Shown: positions 17,450-25,952 of the stretch, one piece after another
How the letters are laid out: each line of letters begins with the position of its first letter
Position numbering within the stretch: position 1 is the stretch's first letter
DNA from: Bradyrhizobium hereditatis
Lineage (GTDB): Bacteria > Pseudomonadota > Alphaproteobacteria > Rhizobiales > Xanthobacteraceae
Assembly: GCF_020329435.1 (NCBI RefSeq)
Contig: NZ_JAGKJK010000004.1
Coordinates: forward strand, 462,066 to 526,065
DNA length: 64,000 nucleotides
Direction of reading: 5' to 3'
The notes under the pieces: model-generated
Told to the model about the DNA's origin: nothing
Database searches by the model: none
The model's input: the letters and a program-made list of their open reading frames with translations, nothing else
Made by a program: the position numbers and the translations under genes

Positions 17450-19603
17450 TTACACCGATGGCGCCGACCTGATTTCAGCGACTTCGAAATGCATGCCGTC
17501 CGGGCGGGACTTGAAGTGACCGCCCCAGAAGAATCCCCACTTGTTGGCCAGCGTCACCATCTCTCGTACCGAACCTTTTTCCCCGACCAGGGCAGGTTCG
17601 GCCTTCAGTGGATTGAATGCCGCGTTGATGTCGAAGGCGGTGCCGAACGCGTGATTGCTCAGCGAGGTCCTGCTGCCGCGCATGAAGCGCGGAACGAATG
17701 CGCCGTCATAGGTGAGGATGCGATCCAGCAAGCCAGCCTTTTCCCAGCTCAACCAAAGCCCGACAAGCTGATCCTTTGCCTTCTTGTGAAAGCGCATCTT
17801 GAGCGGCCCTGGATGGCCCGGAAATCCCTGAATCGGGATTTCAACCGTGACAATGTTTTCGTCCTCCCAGCCGTCGGTAATTTCGATGTTTTCCGGATTA
17901 TCCACCCGCGGAACGCTCCGGAATGAAAATGTGCCGAACAGCTGCTGCCTGTCCTCCGTGCTCACAAGTGGCCGAAAGCTGGGCGGCGGGGGAAAATCAG
18001 GCCCCGACTTGTCGCCAGTGCCCGAAACACCAAACGCGCTGGCAAAACTCGGGACGTCGTTCGTCTTCGCCCAACCCTCCGCCGCCGACACGCGCATACA
18101 GTCCGCGAACCACGCCACGAACCGGTCGACATGGGCGCCGGTCCCGGGCGGGAAGCAGTGCAGCTTCCACCGGTTGGCCGGTCGGTCGTCACGGCGGATC
18201 GAGCCGGCGTTGTAGGCCGCGGCGACGAGCGGCGCGTCGAAATGGGTCGAGGGCCGTTGGCTGGCGATGTACGCAGTGCCGGCGTCGATCGACGTTGCCG
18301 GGTCCAACAAATCGTTGGCGCGCAGCGATTTCCGGCCGGTCGCCGCCCGTGCCGTCTTGACCAGCGTTTGCATCAAACCGACGCTTTCGTCGTTAATCTG
18401 GGGTTCAGGGCGGCGGTCGTTCGGGTTGCCGCCGCTTTCCGTTGCGATGGTCGCGACGATCAGTTCGATCGGTACACCATAGCGCCGCGCTGAGGTGAGA
18501 CAGGGCTCACGGAAGTTATTGAAGATCTTTCGGACGGTCGAAGGCTCACCTGGTGTCCCCATCGGAGCCGCGCCATCGATCGAGATGCCCCGCGATGTCA
18601 GGGACCACTGCACGCCATTGTCGAAATGACGATGCGGCTTGATCAGTTGCGGCATGATCTCGGCCAGTAATCCAGCCGGCGCCGGCTTCACCGGATCGGC
18701 GACGTCTCCCTCATCGGGCGCTGGACCTCCCCCGTCGGACCGCGGACCTCCACCGCCGGTGGGCTCGGACCCGCCGGTTGGCGGCGGTGACCGCCGCTCG
18801 GTGATCACCGTTTTCATGAGCTCTTTCTGGTCTTCCGAGCGCTCGGTCGAAAGGGATGCCACCAGGCGATCTTTGTTCTGCGAGCTCTGCGAGGAGCCGA
18901 GCCAGAAGCTCATGACGGTGGCGAAGGCCGCAGCCAAAGCGCCGACGCTGATATTGATGATCTGCATCACATAATCGGACGGCGGCGGCGCGAGTAAACG
19001 GAGCTCCTGCAGCGATACCTTGCTTACGTCGATGCCCGGCGGAATGCTCCATACCGTCTGCTCGATGCTGCTCTTGAAGAAGATGAACATTAACAAGATA
19101 AAAAAGAAACCGACCGTCACGATTATCGATAGGGCCGGAGCGACCCAGGCCACCATGGAGCCGGACGAAACCAGGCCTTTCTGAAAATCGCGAGCGCCGG
19201 CGGTGTCTTTGAGATCCTCGAGATAACGATTCTGCTCATTCTCTAATCGAAGCTTGAGCTCTGCGAAGGCCGCTTCCCGCTTTTGCTGCTCGGCGGCATT
19301 CTGGGCTTCGCGCTCCTTCAGCTCGGCGGCGCGCTGGGCGTCGCGCTCCTTTTGCTCGGCCGCGACGCGCAGCCTGGTTTCCTCGAGCGCAATGTTGGCG
19401 AGGTCGGTGCGGAGCTTTGCCGCTACAACCGGATCCTCGGCGATCTTCCGGGCCGCCTCCTGGTCGTCTTCCGTTCCCGTCACCTGTTTGACGACCTTTT
19501 CGACGGTCTCAATGACTTTCTTTCCACCCTCACTCTGGCTTCCTGCGATCGCCTGCAGGATTTGAGGAAACAAATTTGCAGCAATGGCAATGAACGGTCC
19601 CAT
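17450..19603 (-). CDS. Holin-like / lytic transglycosylase / M15 peptidase fusion protein
   Basis: 717-aa multidomain protein that looks like a complete phage lysis unit in one chain. Residues 1-135 hold a short hydrophobic start and a long charged coiled coil; TM helices lie at about 152-176 (VAWVAPALSIIVTVGFFFIL) and 212-234 (MQIINISVGALAAAFATVM), ending in SFWLGSSQSSQNKDRL, as in 3TM-type phage holins. A Pro/Gly-rich linker (270-310) leads to an SLT-type transglycosylase domain (about 371-471; catalytic Glu 389 in ATESGGNPN, then SVGLMQT and AAYNAGS). The C-terminus (about 545-717) is an M15 peptidase domain: H651 and D658 in SNHAFGTAFDIN and H705 in DGMHFEV, the zinc ligands of L-Ala-D-Glu or VanY-type peptidases. 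The ATG at 19603 has GGGAGG 6 nt upstream. No other phage gene is nearby. Domain assignments are from motifs; the biological role is unknown. Confidence 0.85.
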   Translation of the reverse strand: MGPFIAIAANLFPQILQAIAGSQSEGGKKVIETVEKVVKQVTGTEDDQEAARKIAEDPVVAAKLRTDLANIALEETRLRVAAEQKERDAQRAAELKEREAQNAAEQQKREAAFAELKLRLENEQNRYLEDLKDTAGARDFQKGLVSSGSMVAWVAPALSIIVTVGFFFILLMFIFFKSSIEQTVWSIPPGIDVSKVSLQELRLLAPPPSDYVMQIINISVGALAAAFATVMSFWLGSSQSSQNKDRLVASLSTERSEDQKELMKTVITERRSPPPTGGSEPTGGGGPRSDGGGPAPDEGDVADPVKPAPAGLLAEIMPQLIKPHRHFDNGVQWSLTSRGISIDGAAPMGTPGEPSTVRKIFNNFREPCLTSARRYGVPIELIVATIATESGGNPNDRRPEPQINDESVGLMQTLVKTARAATGRKSLRANDLLDPATSIDAGTAYIASQRPSTHFDAPLVAAAYNAGSIRRDDRPANRWKLHCFPPGTGAHVDRFVAWFADCMRVSAAEGWAKTNDVPSFASAFGVSGTGDKSGPDFPPPPSFRPLVSTEDRQQLFGTFSFRSVPRVDNPENIEITDGWEDENIVTVEIPIQGFPGHPGPLKMRFHKKAKDQLVGLWLSWEKAGLLDRILTYDGAFVPRFMRGSRTSLSNHAFGTAFDINAAFNPLKAEPALVGEKGSVREMVTLANKWGFFWGGHFKSRPDGMHFEVAEIRSAPSV

Positions 19604-20006
19604 CGATGCCTCCCTGGCTTCAAACGTCTCGTGATGAAATTGAACGCCGGCAACCGTTGGAGCATCCTCTCGCGTACTAGTTGTTTCGTGTGTGGGCCAC
19701 TTCACACATGGCGATTTTTTCGCAAGCCAGGTCGAGCCGATGCCCGCCTTTGCGATCCCAACCGTAGAAAAACTGATCTTGAGTGCACACGTCGACGCCG
19801 CGTCCCGCCGGATCTATCGCGGGAAGCTACCGCATCGTCAGCCCGCAGCAGCAGCGGCCGGCTTCCGGCGCAAAGCTTTCCAAAGCGAGCCACCTTCGAA
19901 ATAGCGTCGCTGCGCGCGGCCTATACGCTTCGCGATGACAGGGAAAATTTGCGTCGGCCTGGTACAGACCAGCGAAGAGGCCGACGACGGAAGCTTACTG
20001 GCCGGC
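19604..20006. other. Intergenic region without a recognisable gene
   Basis: About 400 bp between the lysis-fusion gene, which is read away from it, and the end of ridA. The open frames here are short, overlapping and dissimilar to any family I know. It should contain the promoter of the lysis-fusion gene. I see no structured repeat of the kinds found elsewhere in the window. Confidence 0.5.
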
Positions 20007-20351
20007 TTACTTCACCGCCGTCACCACGATCTCCACAATGTGCGGCGGTTCGAGATCGACGCCGATACAGGCGCGCATCGGCGGGTTTTTGCGATCAACC
20101 CATTCGTCCCAGGCCCGATTCATCTCGGCCTTCTGCTTGATGTCTGTGATATAGACGATGGCCGAGAGGATTTTGCTCTTGTCGGTGCCGCACAGCGCGA
20201 GGCTTTCGTCGATACGGGCGAGTGCCTTTACGCTCTGCTCATACATTGACGGACTGACCGGATCGGGAGCAACCGCCACCGTGAAAACAAGATCGTCGTG
20301 CGCGACCGCACGGCTGCGGGTCGGCGTGAGCCCGGGAAAGCGGGTGATCAT
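20007..20351 (-). CDS. RidA family protein
   Basis: 114-aa protein of the YjgF/YER057c/UK114 family. RidA members hydrolyse reactive enamines/imines to ketoacids and ammonia; other subfamilies act in catabolic pathways. Conserved segments are ALARIDESLALCGTDKSKILSAIVYITD, ..MNRAWDEWVD and the active-site Arg in PPMRACIGVDL, followed by VEIVVTA. It begins 12 nt after the dehydrogenase gene stop, so it is probably the last gene of a three-gene operon with the lactonase and dehydrogenase. ATG at 20351 with GGAG upstream. Confidence 0.92.
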   Translation of the reverse strand: MITRFPGLTPTRSRAVAHDDLVFTVAVAPDPVSPSMYEQSVKALARIDESLALCGTDKSKILSAIVYITDIKQKAEMNRAWDEWVDRKNPPMRACIGVDLEPPHIVEIVVTAVK

Positions 20352-20363
20352 GGGAATCTCCGG

Positions 20364-21242
20364 TTAGCGGCCAATATGCTTTGCGATCACAGGGAAATAA
20401 TTGTCTCCCGATCCGGCATCGATCGCCTCCTGCAGGATGGTGCCGACCAGCTCCGCGCCGCGGATTTTCAATCCGGCATCGGCCGCGAGCTCCAGTGCGT
20501 AAGACAGATCCTTCAGCGCATATTCGGTCGAGAATGCGCGCTCCGGAAAAACCCCCGGTACGATCGCCTTCATGCCGTGATTGCGCAGAGCAAAACTGTC
20601 AGCCGAGCCCTTGGAAAGCGTGTCGAGCAGCAGCTTGGGATCGACGCCATTGTGCTTGGCGACTGCAACCGCTTCGGCGAGCGCGTTGACGGTTTCGAAC
20701 AGCACCATGTTGTTGAGAATTTTTGTGACCTGTCCCGCGCCGACATCGCCGCAATGCGTGACGTCGGTCGCAAAGCAGCGGATCAACGGCTCGATGTCGG
20801 CGTAAAGCGCTGATGTCGCGCCGACCATGACGCTGAGCGTGCCGTCCTGCGCCGCCTGTCGCGTGCGCGCGATCGGCGCATCGGCCCAGGCTGCGCCCTT
20901 GGCCTGCAACCGCCGGGCAAAGTCGCGGGTCTGGCTCACCGAGGACGTCCCGAGATCGACGACCACCTGGCCGGTCCTGATATTTTCCAGAATGCCGTCG
21001 CCCTCGAACACCGCGCGCACATGCCTGGCGCTGGGCAGGCACAGGAAGACGAGTTCGCTCTGCTTGATGACATCGGCAACGGAGGCCGCGGCGTCGGCTC
21101 CGTCGGCGCGCAGCCGCGCCAACGGCTCCGGCGACAGATCAAAGGCGAGGACCCGCTTGCCGCTCTTCTTCACGAGATTGCGGCAGATCGGCTCGCCCAT
21201 CACGCCAAGGCCGATGAAGCCGATGGTCTTGTATTCCGGCAT
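20364..21242 (-). CDS. NAD(P)-dependent beta-hydroxyacid dehydrogenase (3-hydroxyisobutyrate dehydrogenase family)
   Basis: 292-aa oxidoreductase. The Rossmann motif is GFIGLGVMGEPICRNLVKK at residue 8; the substrate-binding segment is ADAPIARTRQAAQDGTLSVMVG, which departs from the usual DAPVSGG at its centre; the catalytic Lys is in GQVTKILNNM near residue 171. The family includes 3-hydroxyisobutyrate, tartronate semialdehyde and 4-hydroxybutyrate-type dehydrogenases, and the altered substrate loop argues against simply naming it MmsB. It sits between the lactonase-like gene (12 nt upstream) and ridA, in the same direction. Confidence 0.9.
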   Translation of the reverse strand: MPEYKTIGFIGLGVMGEPICRNLVKKSGKRVLAFDLSPEPLARLRADGADAAASVADVIKQSELVFLCLPSARHVRAVFEGDGILENIRTGQVVVDLGTSSVSQTRDFARRLQAKGAAWADAPIARTRQAAQDGTLSVMVGATSALYADIEPLIRCFATDVTHCGDVGAGQVTKILNNMVLFETVNALAEAVAVAKHNGVDPKLLLDTLSKGSADSFALRNHGMKAIVPGVFPERAFSTEYALKDLSYALELAADAGLKIRGAELVGTILQEAIDAGSGDNYFPVIAKHIGR

Positions 21243-21254
21243 ATCTAGCTGAGC

Positions 21255-22061
21255 CTATTTCGCGAAGGAGCGCGACGGCGCCAAATGCAGCGCGAACGCA
21301 TCGACCTTGTCGCTGGCGCGCGGATAGATCTCGCTCACGATCGGATCGTGGCCGGGGATGAAACGGTCGGGATGGCCGGCCAGCCGCTCGACGGTTTCCC
21401 AGCCCTGCGCCATGTCGCCGACATTGTAGACGATCGGAAACGGGCTGCGCTTGTGCAAATTGGCGTAGTAATGCGCCGCGTCCGACGCCAGCACCACCGG
21501 CCCACGCGCCGTTTCCACCCGCACCACCTGCAGCCCATCGGAATGGCCGCCGACGCGATGCACGGTGACGCCGGGCGCGATCTCGCCGTCGCCGGAATGG
21601 AAGGTGACGCGGTCGCCGTAGACATGACGCACCATCGTGGTGACGTGCTCGACCGAGAATGGGTGCCGCAACAGGCCGTTGCACATGCAGCGCCCGGTCG
21701 CGTAGCTCATCTCGCGCTCCTGCAGATGAAACCGCGCATTGGGGAAGCGATCCAGATTGCCGGCGTGGTCATAGTGCAGATGGGTGACGATCACGTCGCC
21801 GATGGTCTCGGCAGCCACGCCGAAATCTTTCAGCGCGTCGACCGGATTGAGCGTGAGCTTGCGCGAGCGCGCTTTCGCCTCGTCGGCATTGAAGCCGGTG
21901 TCGACCAGGATGTCGCGGCCGCCAGCCCGGACCAGCCAAACGAAATAATCGAGGTCCTGGGCGGTGGTTTCGTGCGGATCGGGAACCAGAAAGTTCAGAT
22001 GAGGGGTACGGGGCGACATGGTCGCGTAGCGCAGCGCATAGATTTCGTAGACGTTTCCCAT
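21255..22061 (-). CDS. N-acyl-homoserine-lactonase family MBL-fold hydrolase
   Basis: 268-aa metallo-hydrolase with the complete dinuclear zinc motif HLHYDHAGN near residue 98, a GGHSDG motif carrying the next His, ASDAAHYY with the bridging Asp, and PGHDP with the last His. This matches the AiiA/AttM quorum-quenching lactonase family, though many members hydrolyse other lactones. It opens a likely operon with a beta-hydroxyacid dehydrogenase and RidA; lactone to hydroxyacid to ketoacid would be a coherent route, which is inference. I prefer the ATG at 22061 (MGNVYEIYALRY); a GTG at 22070 is also possible and neither has a strong ribosome binding site. Confidence 0.88.
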   Translation of the reverse strand: MGNVYEIYALRYATMSPRTPHLNFLVPDPHETTAQDLDYFVWLVRAGGRDILVDTGFNADEAKARSRKLTLNPVDALKDFGVAAETIGDVIVTHLHYDHAGNLDRFPNARFHLQEREMSYATGRCMCNGLLRHPFSVEHVTTMVRHVYGDRVTFHSGDGEIAPGVTVHRVGGHSDGLQVVRVETARGPVVLASDAAHYYANLHKRSPFPIVYNVGDMAQGWETVERLAGHPDRFIPGHDPIVSEIYPRASDKVDAFALHLAPSRSFAK

Positions 22062-22559
22062 CGGTGTCACTTTTTTCTTGGTTGGACGCAGGCCGACACC
22101 GGCAACAAGCCATTGTCATCCGCAAAGGTCAAACCCCGCCAGCGAATGGCAGCCGCGTGACACAACAGCAGGAATGCACCTTCTGTGAGAAAAATCACAT
22201 CTAACTCGCCATGGTAGTTAGTAGTGATTTGCGGGTTGGCAGCATCGAGCCGACGGCGCCTGCCCGCCATGTCGAGACAAGAACGGCCGTTTGCGCCAAA
22301 AGGAGCTTTCGGTCCGATTGGGAACCGGTTTGTACGAACGGGACCGACGTTGCAGCGCTGCCACGGTGGGCGCTTTTATTCCCTCCTCCGCCGCGGCCCG
22401 TCGCGATGAATTGTCGCAATTAATGACGAGATCGCAATCAGTTGACGGGGGTGCAGAGCCGGTTTGATAATGCCGATACCGTAGAGTAAGGTCGCCCGCC
22501 GCGCGAGCTGGCATCGGCGCTATTATGGCTGGGTTGCCGTGATCTGGACTACCATTATT
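22062..22559. other. Divergent intergenic region of about 500 bp
   Basis: Lies between the lactonase operon (minus strand) and the caspase-like gene (plus strand). No gene is supported. It holds a perfect CRP-type palindrome at 22184-22199 (separate entry), 123 nt upstream of the lactonase start. Confidence 0.5.
22184..22199. promoter_or_regulatory. Candidate CRP-type binding site, perfect TGTGA-N6-TCACA
   Basis: The sequence TGTGAGAAAAATCACA matches the E. coli CRP core exactly. It lies about 123 nt upstream of the lactonase gene and 360 nt upstream of the caspase-like gene. A Crp-type regulator with the RExxxR recognition pattern is encoded at 29908-30582. Confidence 0.6.
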
Positions 22560-24047
22560 ATGAAAATCCGCCCTGCATTGCTCCTCACATTGCTTTTTGC
22601 GCTCGCCTCGGTTGCGCCGTCTTTCGCCGCTGGTGAACGCTATGCGCTGGTGATCGGCAACGCGAAATATCCTGATGCCGACGCGCCCCTGAAGGAGCCG
22701 ATCAACGACGCACGCGACATCGCCGACGAGCTCAAGCGCGACGGCTTCAATGTCGACATCGGCGAGAACCTGACCGGCGAGCAGATGCGCCGGGCCTTCG
22801 AGCGCCTCTATGGCAAGATCAAGCCCGGATCGGTCGCGCTGCTGTTCTTCTCGGGCTTTGGCGTGCAGTCGAGCCGCCAGAGCTACATGATCCCCGTCGA
22901 TGCGCAGATCTGGACCGAGGCCGACGTCCGCCGCGACGGTTTCAGCCTCGAGACCGTACTGGGCGAGATCAACAGCCGCGGCGCCGGCGTCAAGATCGCG
23001 CTGATCGATGCTTCCAGGCGCAATCCGTTCGAGCGCCGGTTCCGTAGCTTTTCCGCGGGGCTTGCGCCGGTGATTGCGCCGAACGGCACGCTGGTGATGT
23101 ATTCGGCCGCCCTCTCGTCAGTCATTTCGGACAATGGCAGCGACCGCAGCTTGTTCGTGCGTGAACTGCTGAAGGAAATCCGCACCCCCGACCTGACGGC
23201 AGAGGAAACGCTGAACCGGACCCGCGTCGGCGTCACCCGCGCCTCGCGCAGCGAGCAGGTGCCGTGGATTTCCTCGTCCCTGGCCGAGGATTTCTCCTTT
23301 ATCCCGAGCGGCGCCGGGCCGCGACCGGCGAGCCCGCCGCCAGCTCCGGTAGCCGCGGTGCCCGCACCCGCGCCAGCCCCGGCTCCCCCGCCCGCACCTG
23401 CCCCTGCACCTGCCGCGCCCCAGGTGGCCGCGCCCGCGCCGCCGCCCCCGCCACCTCCTGCACCGCCGAAACCGGTTGAAGCCGCTATCCCGCCGCCTGC
23501 ACCGCCAGCCAAGCCGGTCGAAACCCCGAGTCCGACGGCGGTCGCACTTGCCGACGATCCAACGATCAAGACCTTGACCGCCAAGATCAACGACAATCCG
23601 GACGATGTGGCCGCGCTGTACCGGCGCGGGCAGGTCTATGCCAGCAAGGGCGCCTACGAGCTCGCGATCAAGGACTTCAACAATTCGCTGCGGCTGAACC
23701 CGAAGGACGTGGAAGCCTATAACAACCGCTGCTGGGCGCGCACGGTGATCGGCGACCTGCAGGCGGCGCTGAAGGATTGCAACGAGGCGCTGCGGCTGCG
23801 GCCGAATTTCGTCGACGCGCTCGACAGCCGCGGACTCCTCAATCTGAAGAACGGCCAGAATAAGAATGCAATTGCTGATTTCGATGCGGCCCTAAAGATC
23901 AACCCGAGATTGACGTCGTCATTGTATGGCCGCGGCCTTGCCAAGAAGCGCAACGGCTCGATTGCGGAAGGCGACCTCGATATCAACAATGCGAAGGCGA
24001 TGGATCCCAATATCGTGAAGGAATTCGCCGATTACGGGGTCCAGTAA
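22560..24047 (+). CDS. Secreted caspase-like pseudoenzyme with TPR repeats
   Basis: 495-aa protein with a signal peptide (MKIRPALLLTLLFALASVAPSFAA). Residues 26-245 form a peptidase C14 (caspase/orthocaspase) fold: ERYALVIGNAKYP, then LLFFSGFGVQ where the catalytic His of the SGHG motif is F100, and IALIDASRRNPF where the catalytic Cys of DACR is S152. Both dyad residues are lost, so it should be proteolytically dead. A Pro/Ala-rich linker (about 255-320) leads to four TPR units (about 335-490). The TPR array suggests protein binding in the periplasm. ATG at 22560 chosen for the signal peptide; a GTG lies at 22539. Upstream of an OmpA-family gene and an RND system. A paralogue with matching losses is at 37074-37913. 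Confidence 0.88.
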   Translation: MKIRPALLLTLLFALASVAPSFAAGERYALVIGNAKYPDADAPLKEPINDARDIADELKRDGFNVDIGENLTGEQMRRAFERLYGKIKPGSVALLFFSGFGVQSSRQSYMIPVDAQIWTEADVRRDGFSLETVLGEINSRGAGVKIALIDASRRNPFERRFRSFSAGLAPVIAPNGTLVMYSAALSSVISDNGSDRSLFVRELLKEIRTPDLTAEETLNRTRVGVTRASRSEQVPWISSSLAEDFSFIPSGAGPRPASPPPAPVAAVPAPAPAPAPPPAPAPAPAAPQVAAPAPPPPPPPAPPKPVEAAIPPPAPPAKPVETPSPTAVALADDPTIKTLTAKINDNPDDVAALYRRGQVYASKGAYELAIKDFNNSLRLNPKDVEAYNNRCWARTVIGDLQAALKDCNEALRLRPNFVDALDSRGLLNLKNGQNKNAIADFDAALKINPRLTSSLYGRGLAKKRNGSIAEGDLDINNAKAMDPNIVKEFADYGVQ

Positions 24048-24209
24048 CTTTAGGTGCATTAACTTTTTTCGACAAAGGCTGGCGGGCGCCTCGAACCCTG
24101 TGGCGGGTATCCAGACTAAGGAACAGCAGCCGGTGTGACCGCTAAGGTCCGGCAGCTCATTTGGATGACATTGGAACTGCGTGGGAAGCCCGCAAGGAGG
24201 GGACAGGCA

Positions 24210-24878
24210 ATGGCAAATTTCTCGGCAACGAAAACCCTTACCGCAATCGTTTCGGTTGCAGCACTCGGCGCGGCCGTTTCCTTCGCGGGGAGCGCAGTGG
24301 CCCAGAACGTCACCGAGGACCAGATCATCCGCGCGCTGGTGCCTGAGAAGAAGCCACTGACCCGCGGCCTTTCGGTCGGCCCGCAACAGACCGTCGACCC
24401 GACCCCAGCAGCCGCCGAGGGTAAACTCGTTCAGAAATACCGCGGTCGCTCCACGCGCTCGCTTTCGATGGCCGAGCGCGAGGAGATCGCCACCATCGTC
24501 AAGGACAAGCCGAAGATCGATCTGGAGATCAATTTCGATTACAACTCCGCCGACATCAGCGCAAAATCGCTGCCGTCGGTTCAGGCGCTCGGCCGTGCGC
24601 TCACCAACAATGACCTCAAGGGCTCGACCTTCGTGGTCGCGGGCCATACCGATGCGGCCGGCGGCGAAGCCTATAACCAGGATCTCTCCGAGCGCCGCGC
24701 CGACGCGATCAAGCGCTATCTCGTCGACAAATACGGCATCAACGGCACCGACCTCGTCACCGTCGGATATGGCAAGAGCAAGCTCAAGGATCCGAGCCAG
24801 CCGCTGGCGGAAGTGAACCGCCGTGTGCAGGTCGTCAACATGGAAAACAAGGCCACGGCGGCGAACGCGTCCAAGTAA
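24210..24878 (+). CDS. OmpA family outer-membrane/periplasmic protein
   Basis: 222-aa protein with a signal peptide (ending near SAVAQN) and a C-terminal OmpA domain: INFDYNSADI, VVAGHTDAAGGEAYNQDLSERRA and VGYGKSKLKDPSQPLAEVNRRVQV. The Asp and Arg that bind diaminopimelate of peptidoglycan (in GHTD... and ..LSERRA) are present. There is no beta-barrel, so it is a soluble or anchored peptidoglycan-binding protein. The ATG at 24210 has AAGGAGG 9 nt upstream. Followed by a strong terminator, so it is transcribed apart from the RND genes downstream. Confidence 0.9.
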   Translation: MANFSATKTLTAIVSVAALGAAVSFAGSAVAQNVTEDQIIRALVPEKKPLTRGLSVGPQQTVDPTPAAAEGKLVQKYRGRSTRSLSMAEREEIATIVKDKPKIDLEINFDYNSADISAKSLPSVQALGRALTNNDLKGSTFVVAGHTDAAGGEAYNQDLSERRADAIKRYLVDKYGINGTDLVTVGYGKSKLKDPSQPLAEVNRRVQVVNMENKATAANASK

Positions 24879-24912
24879 GGGGGCGTGGCGCCGACCAATA
24901 GTTTGCGGCTAC

Positions 24913-24951
24913 AATACGTCCCGCAGCGCCCGTGCGGGACGTATTCGTTTT
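24913..24951 (+). terminator. Rho-independent terminator after the OmpA-family gene
   Basis: A perfect 13-bp stem (AATACGTCCCGCA, 24913-24925, pairing with 24933-24945) closes a 7-nt loop and is followed by CG and four T residues. It lies 35 nt after the stop codon at 24878 and should end the caspase-like/OmpA transcript. Confidence 0.85.
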
Positions 24952-25025
24952 GGGTACGATCGCAGGCCTTCGGCCAGCCAGATCCACCCGTTTGATTTTG
25001 ACTTCCAGTCTGGATTGATCCGGCG

Positions 25026-25952
25026 ATGAAATTCTCCGAATACCTCAAACCTGCGCTTGGAACGGCTTTCGTTGTCGTTCTGGCCGTAGGCTATTACTGG
25101 TTCGAGCACCGTCCTCGCGCCGAAGAAAAGGAAACGCCCGGCCAGGCGCTGGTGATCGTGACCAAATCCACCAATGCATGCTTCTCCGACATGGTGCGGG
25201 TCACCGGCTTCATCGTGCCGCGCCGCGAGGCCCAGATCGGCGTCGACCAGGAAGGCTCCAGGGTCACCGATCTCTTCGTCAAGGAAGGTGATACGGTCAC
25301 CGAAAATCAGGAGCTGGCGCGCCTCACCCCGCCGCCGCAAATTCCGGGCGCGCCCGGCGGCAGGCCCAGCGGGCCGGTCTCGCTCCGTGCGCCGGCGGCC
25401 GGTCTTGTCACCGAAGTGAGGACCGCGGTCGGCGCGCCGGCCTCGCCGCAGGCAGGCCCGATGTTCCGTATTTCCGTCAACAATGAAATCGAGTTAGAGG
25501 CCGAAGTGCCGAGCGTTCATCTGCTGAAGCTCAATCCCGGCGCCACGGTGCGCATCAGCCGTGACGACGCACCCGATGTCGTCGGCAAGGTCCGGCAGAT
25601 CTCGCCGCAGATCGATCGCAACACCCAGCTCGGCAAGGTCAGGATTTCACTGAACAACAATCCCTCGCTCAAGGTCGGCATGTTTGCCCGCGCCAACATC
25701 GACGCCAAGCGATCCTGTGGCGTCGCGGTTCCCCGCACCGCGATCGACCGCTTGACGCTGCAGGTGGTCAAAGGCAACACGATCGAGACACGCAAGGTGC
25801 GCGTCGGCCTTACCTCCGAAACCTCAACCGAAATTCTTGAAGGCCTCGACGTCGGCGAAATCGTCGTGGCTGATGCTGGTACCTCGCTGCACGACGGCGA
25901 CCAGGTCAAGACCATGTTCGCCGACGAACTCGAACGCACGCGGGCACGCTAA
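25026..25952 (+). CDS. RND efflux periplasmic adaptor (HlyD/MFP family)
   Basis: 308-aa membrane fusion protein with an N-terminal anchor (about residues 11-27) and barrel-sandwich segments IGVDQEGSRVTDLFVKEGDTV and LRAPAAGLVTEVRTAVG. It is short for the family: the alpha-helical hairpin that reaches TolC is almost absent, replaced by a Pro/Gly stretch near residue 105 (PPPQIPGAPGGRPSG). It overlaps the pump gene by 1 nt (TAATG). A paralogue at 35831-36730 shares the CF..(I/M)V.VTG and SCGVAVP blocks. No outer-membrane channel gene is adjacent. Confidence 0.9.
   Translation: MKFSEYLKPALGTAFVVVLAVGYYWFEHRPRAEEKETPGQALVIVTKSTNACFSDMVRVTGFIVPRREAQIGVDQEGSRVTDLFVKEGDTVTENQELARLTPPPQIPGAPGGRPSGPVSLRAPAAGLVTEVRTAVGAPASPQAGPMFRISVNNEIELEAEVPSVHLLKLNPGATVRISRDDAPDVVGKVRQISPQIDRNTQLGKVRISLNNNPSLKVGMFARANIDAKRSCGVAVPRTAIDRLTLQVVKGNTIETRKVRVGLTSETSTEILEGLDVGEIVVADAGTSLHDGDQVKTMFADELERTRAR

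Noticed and set aside
17450..19603. Prophage remnant around the lysis-fusion gene
   Set aside because: No integrase, terminase, capsid or tail genes, attachment-site repeats or composition shift are visible on either side; the gene stands alone.
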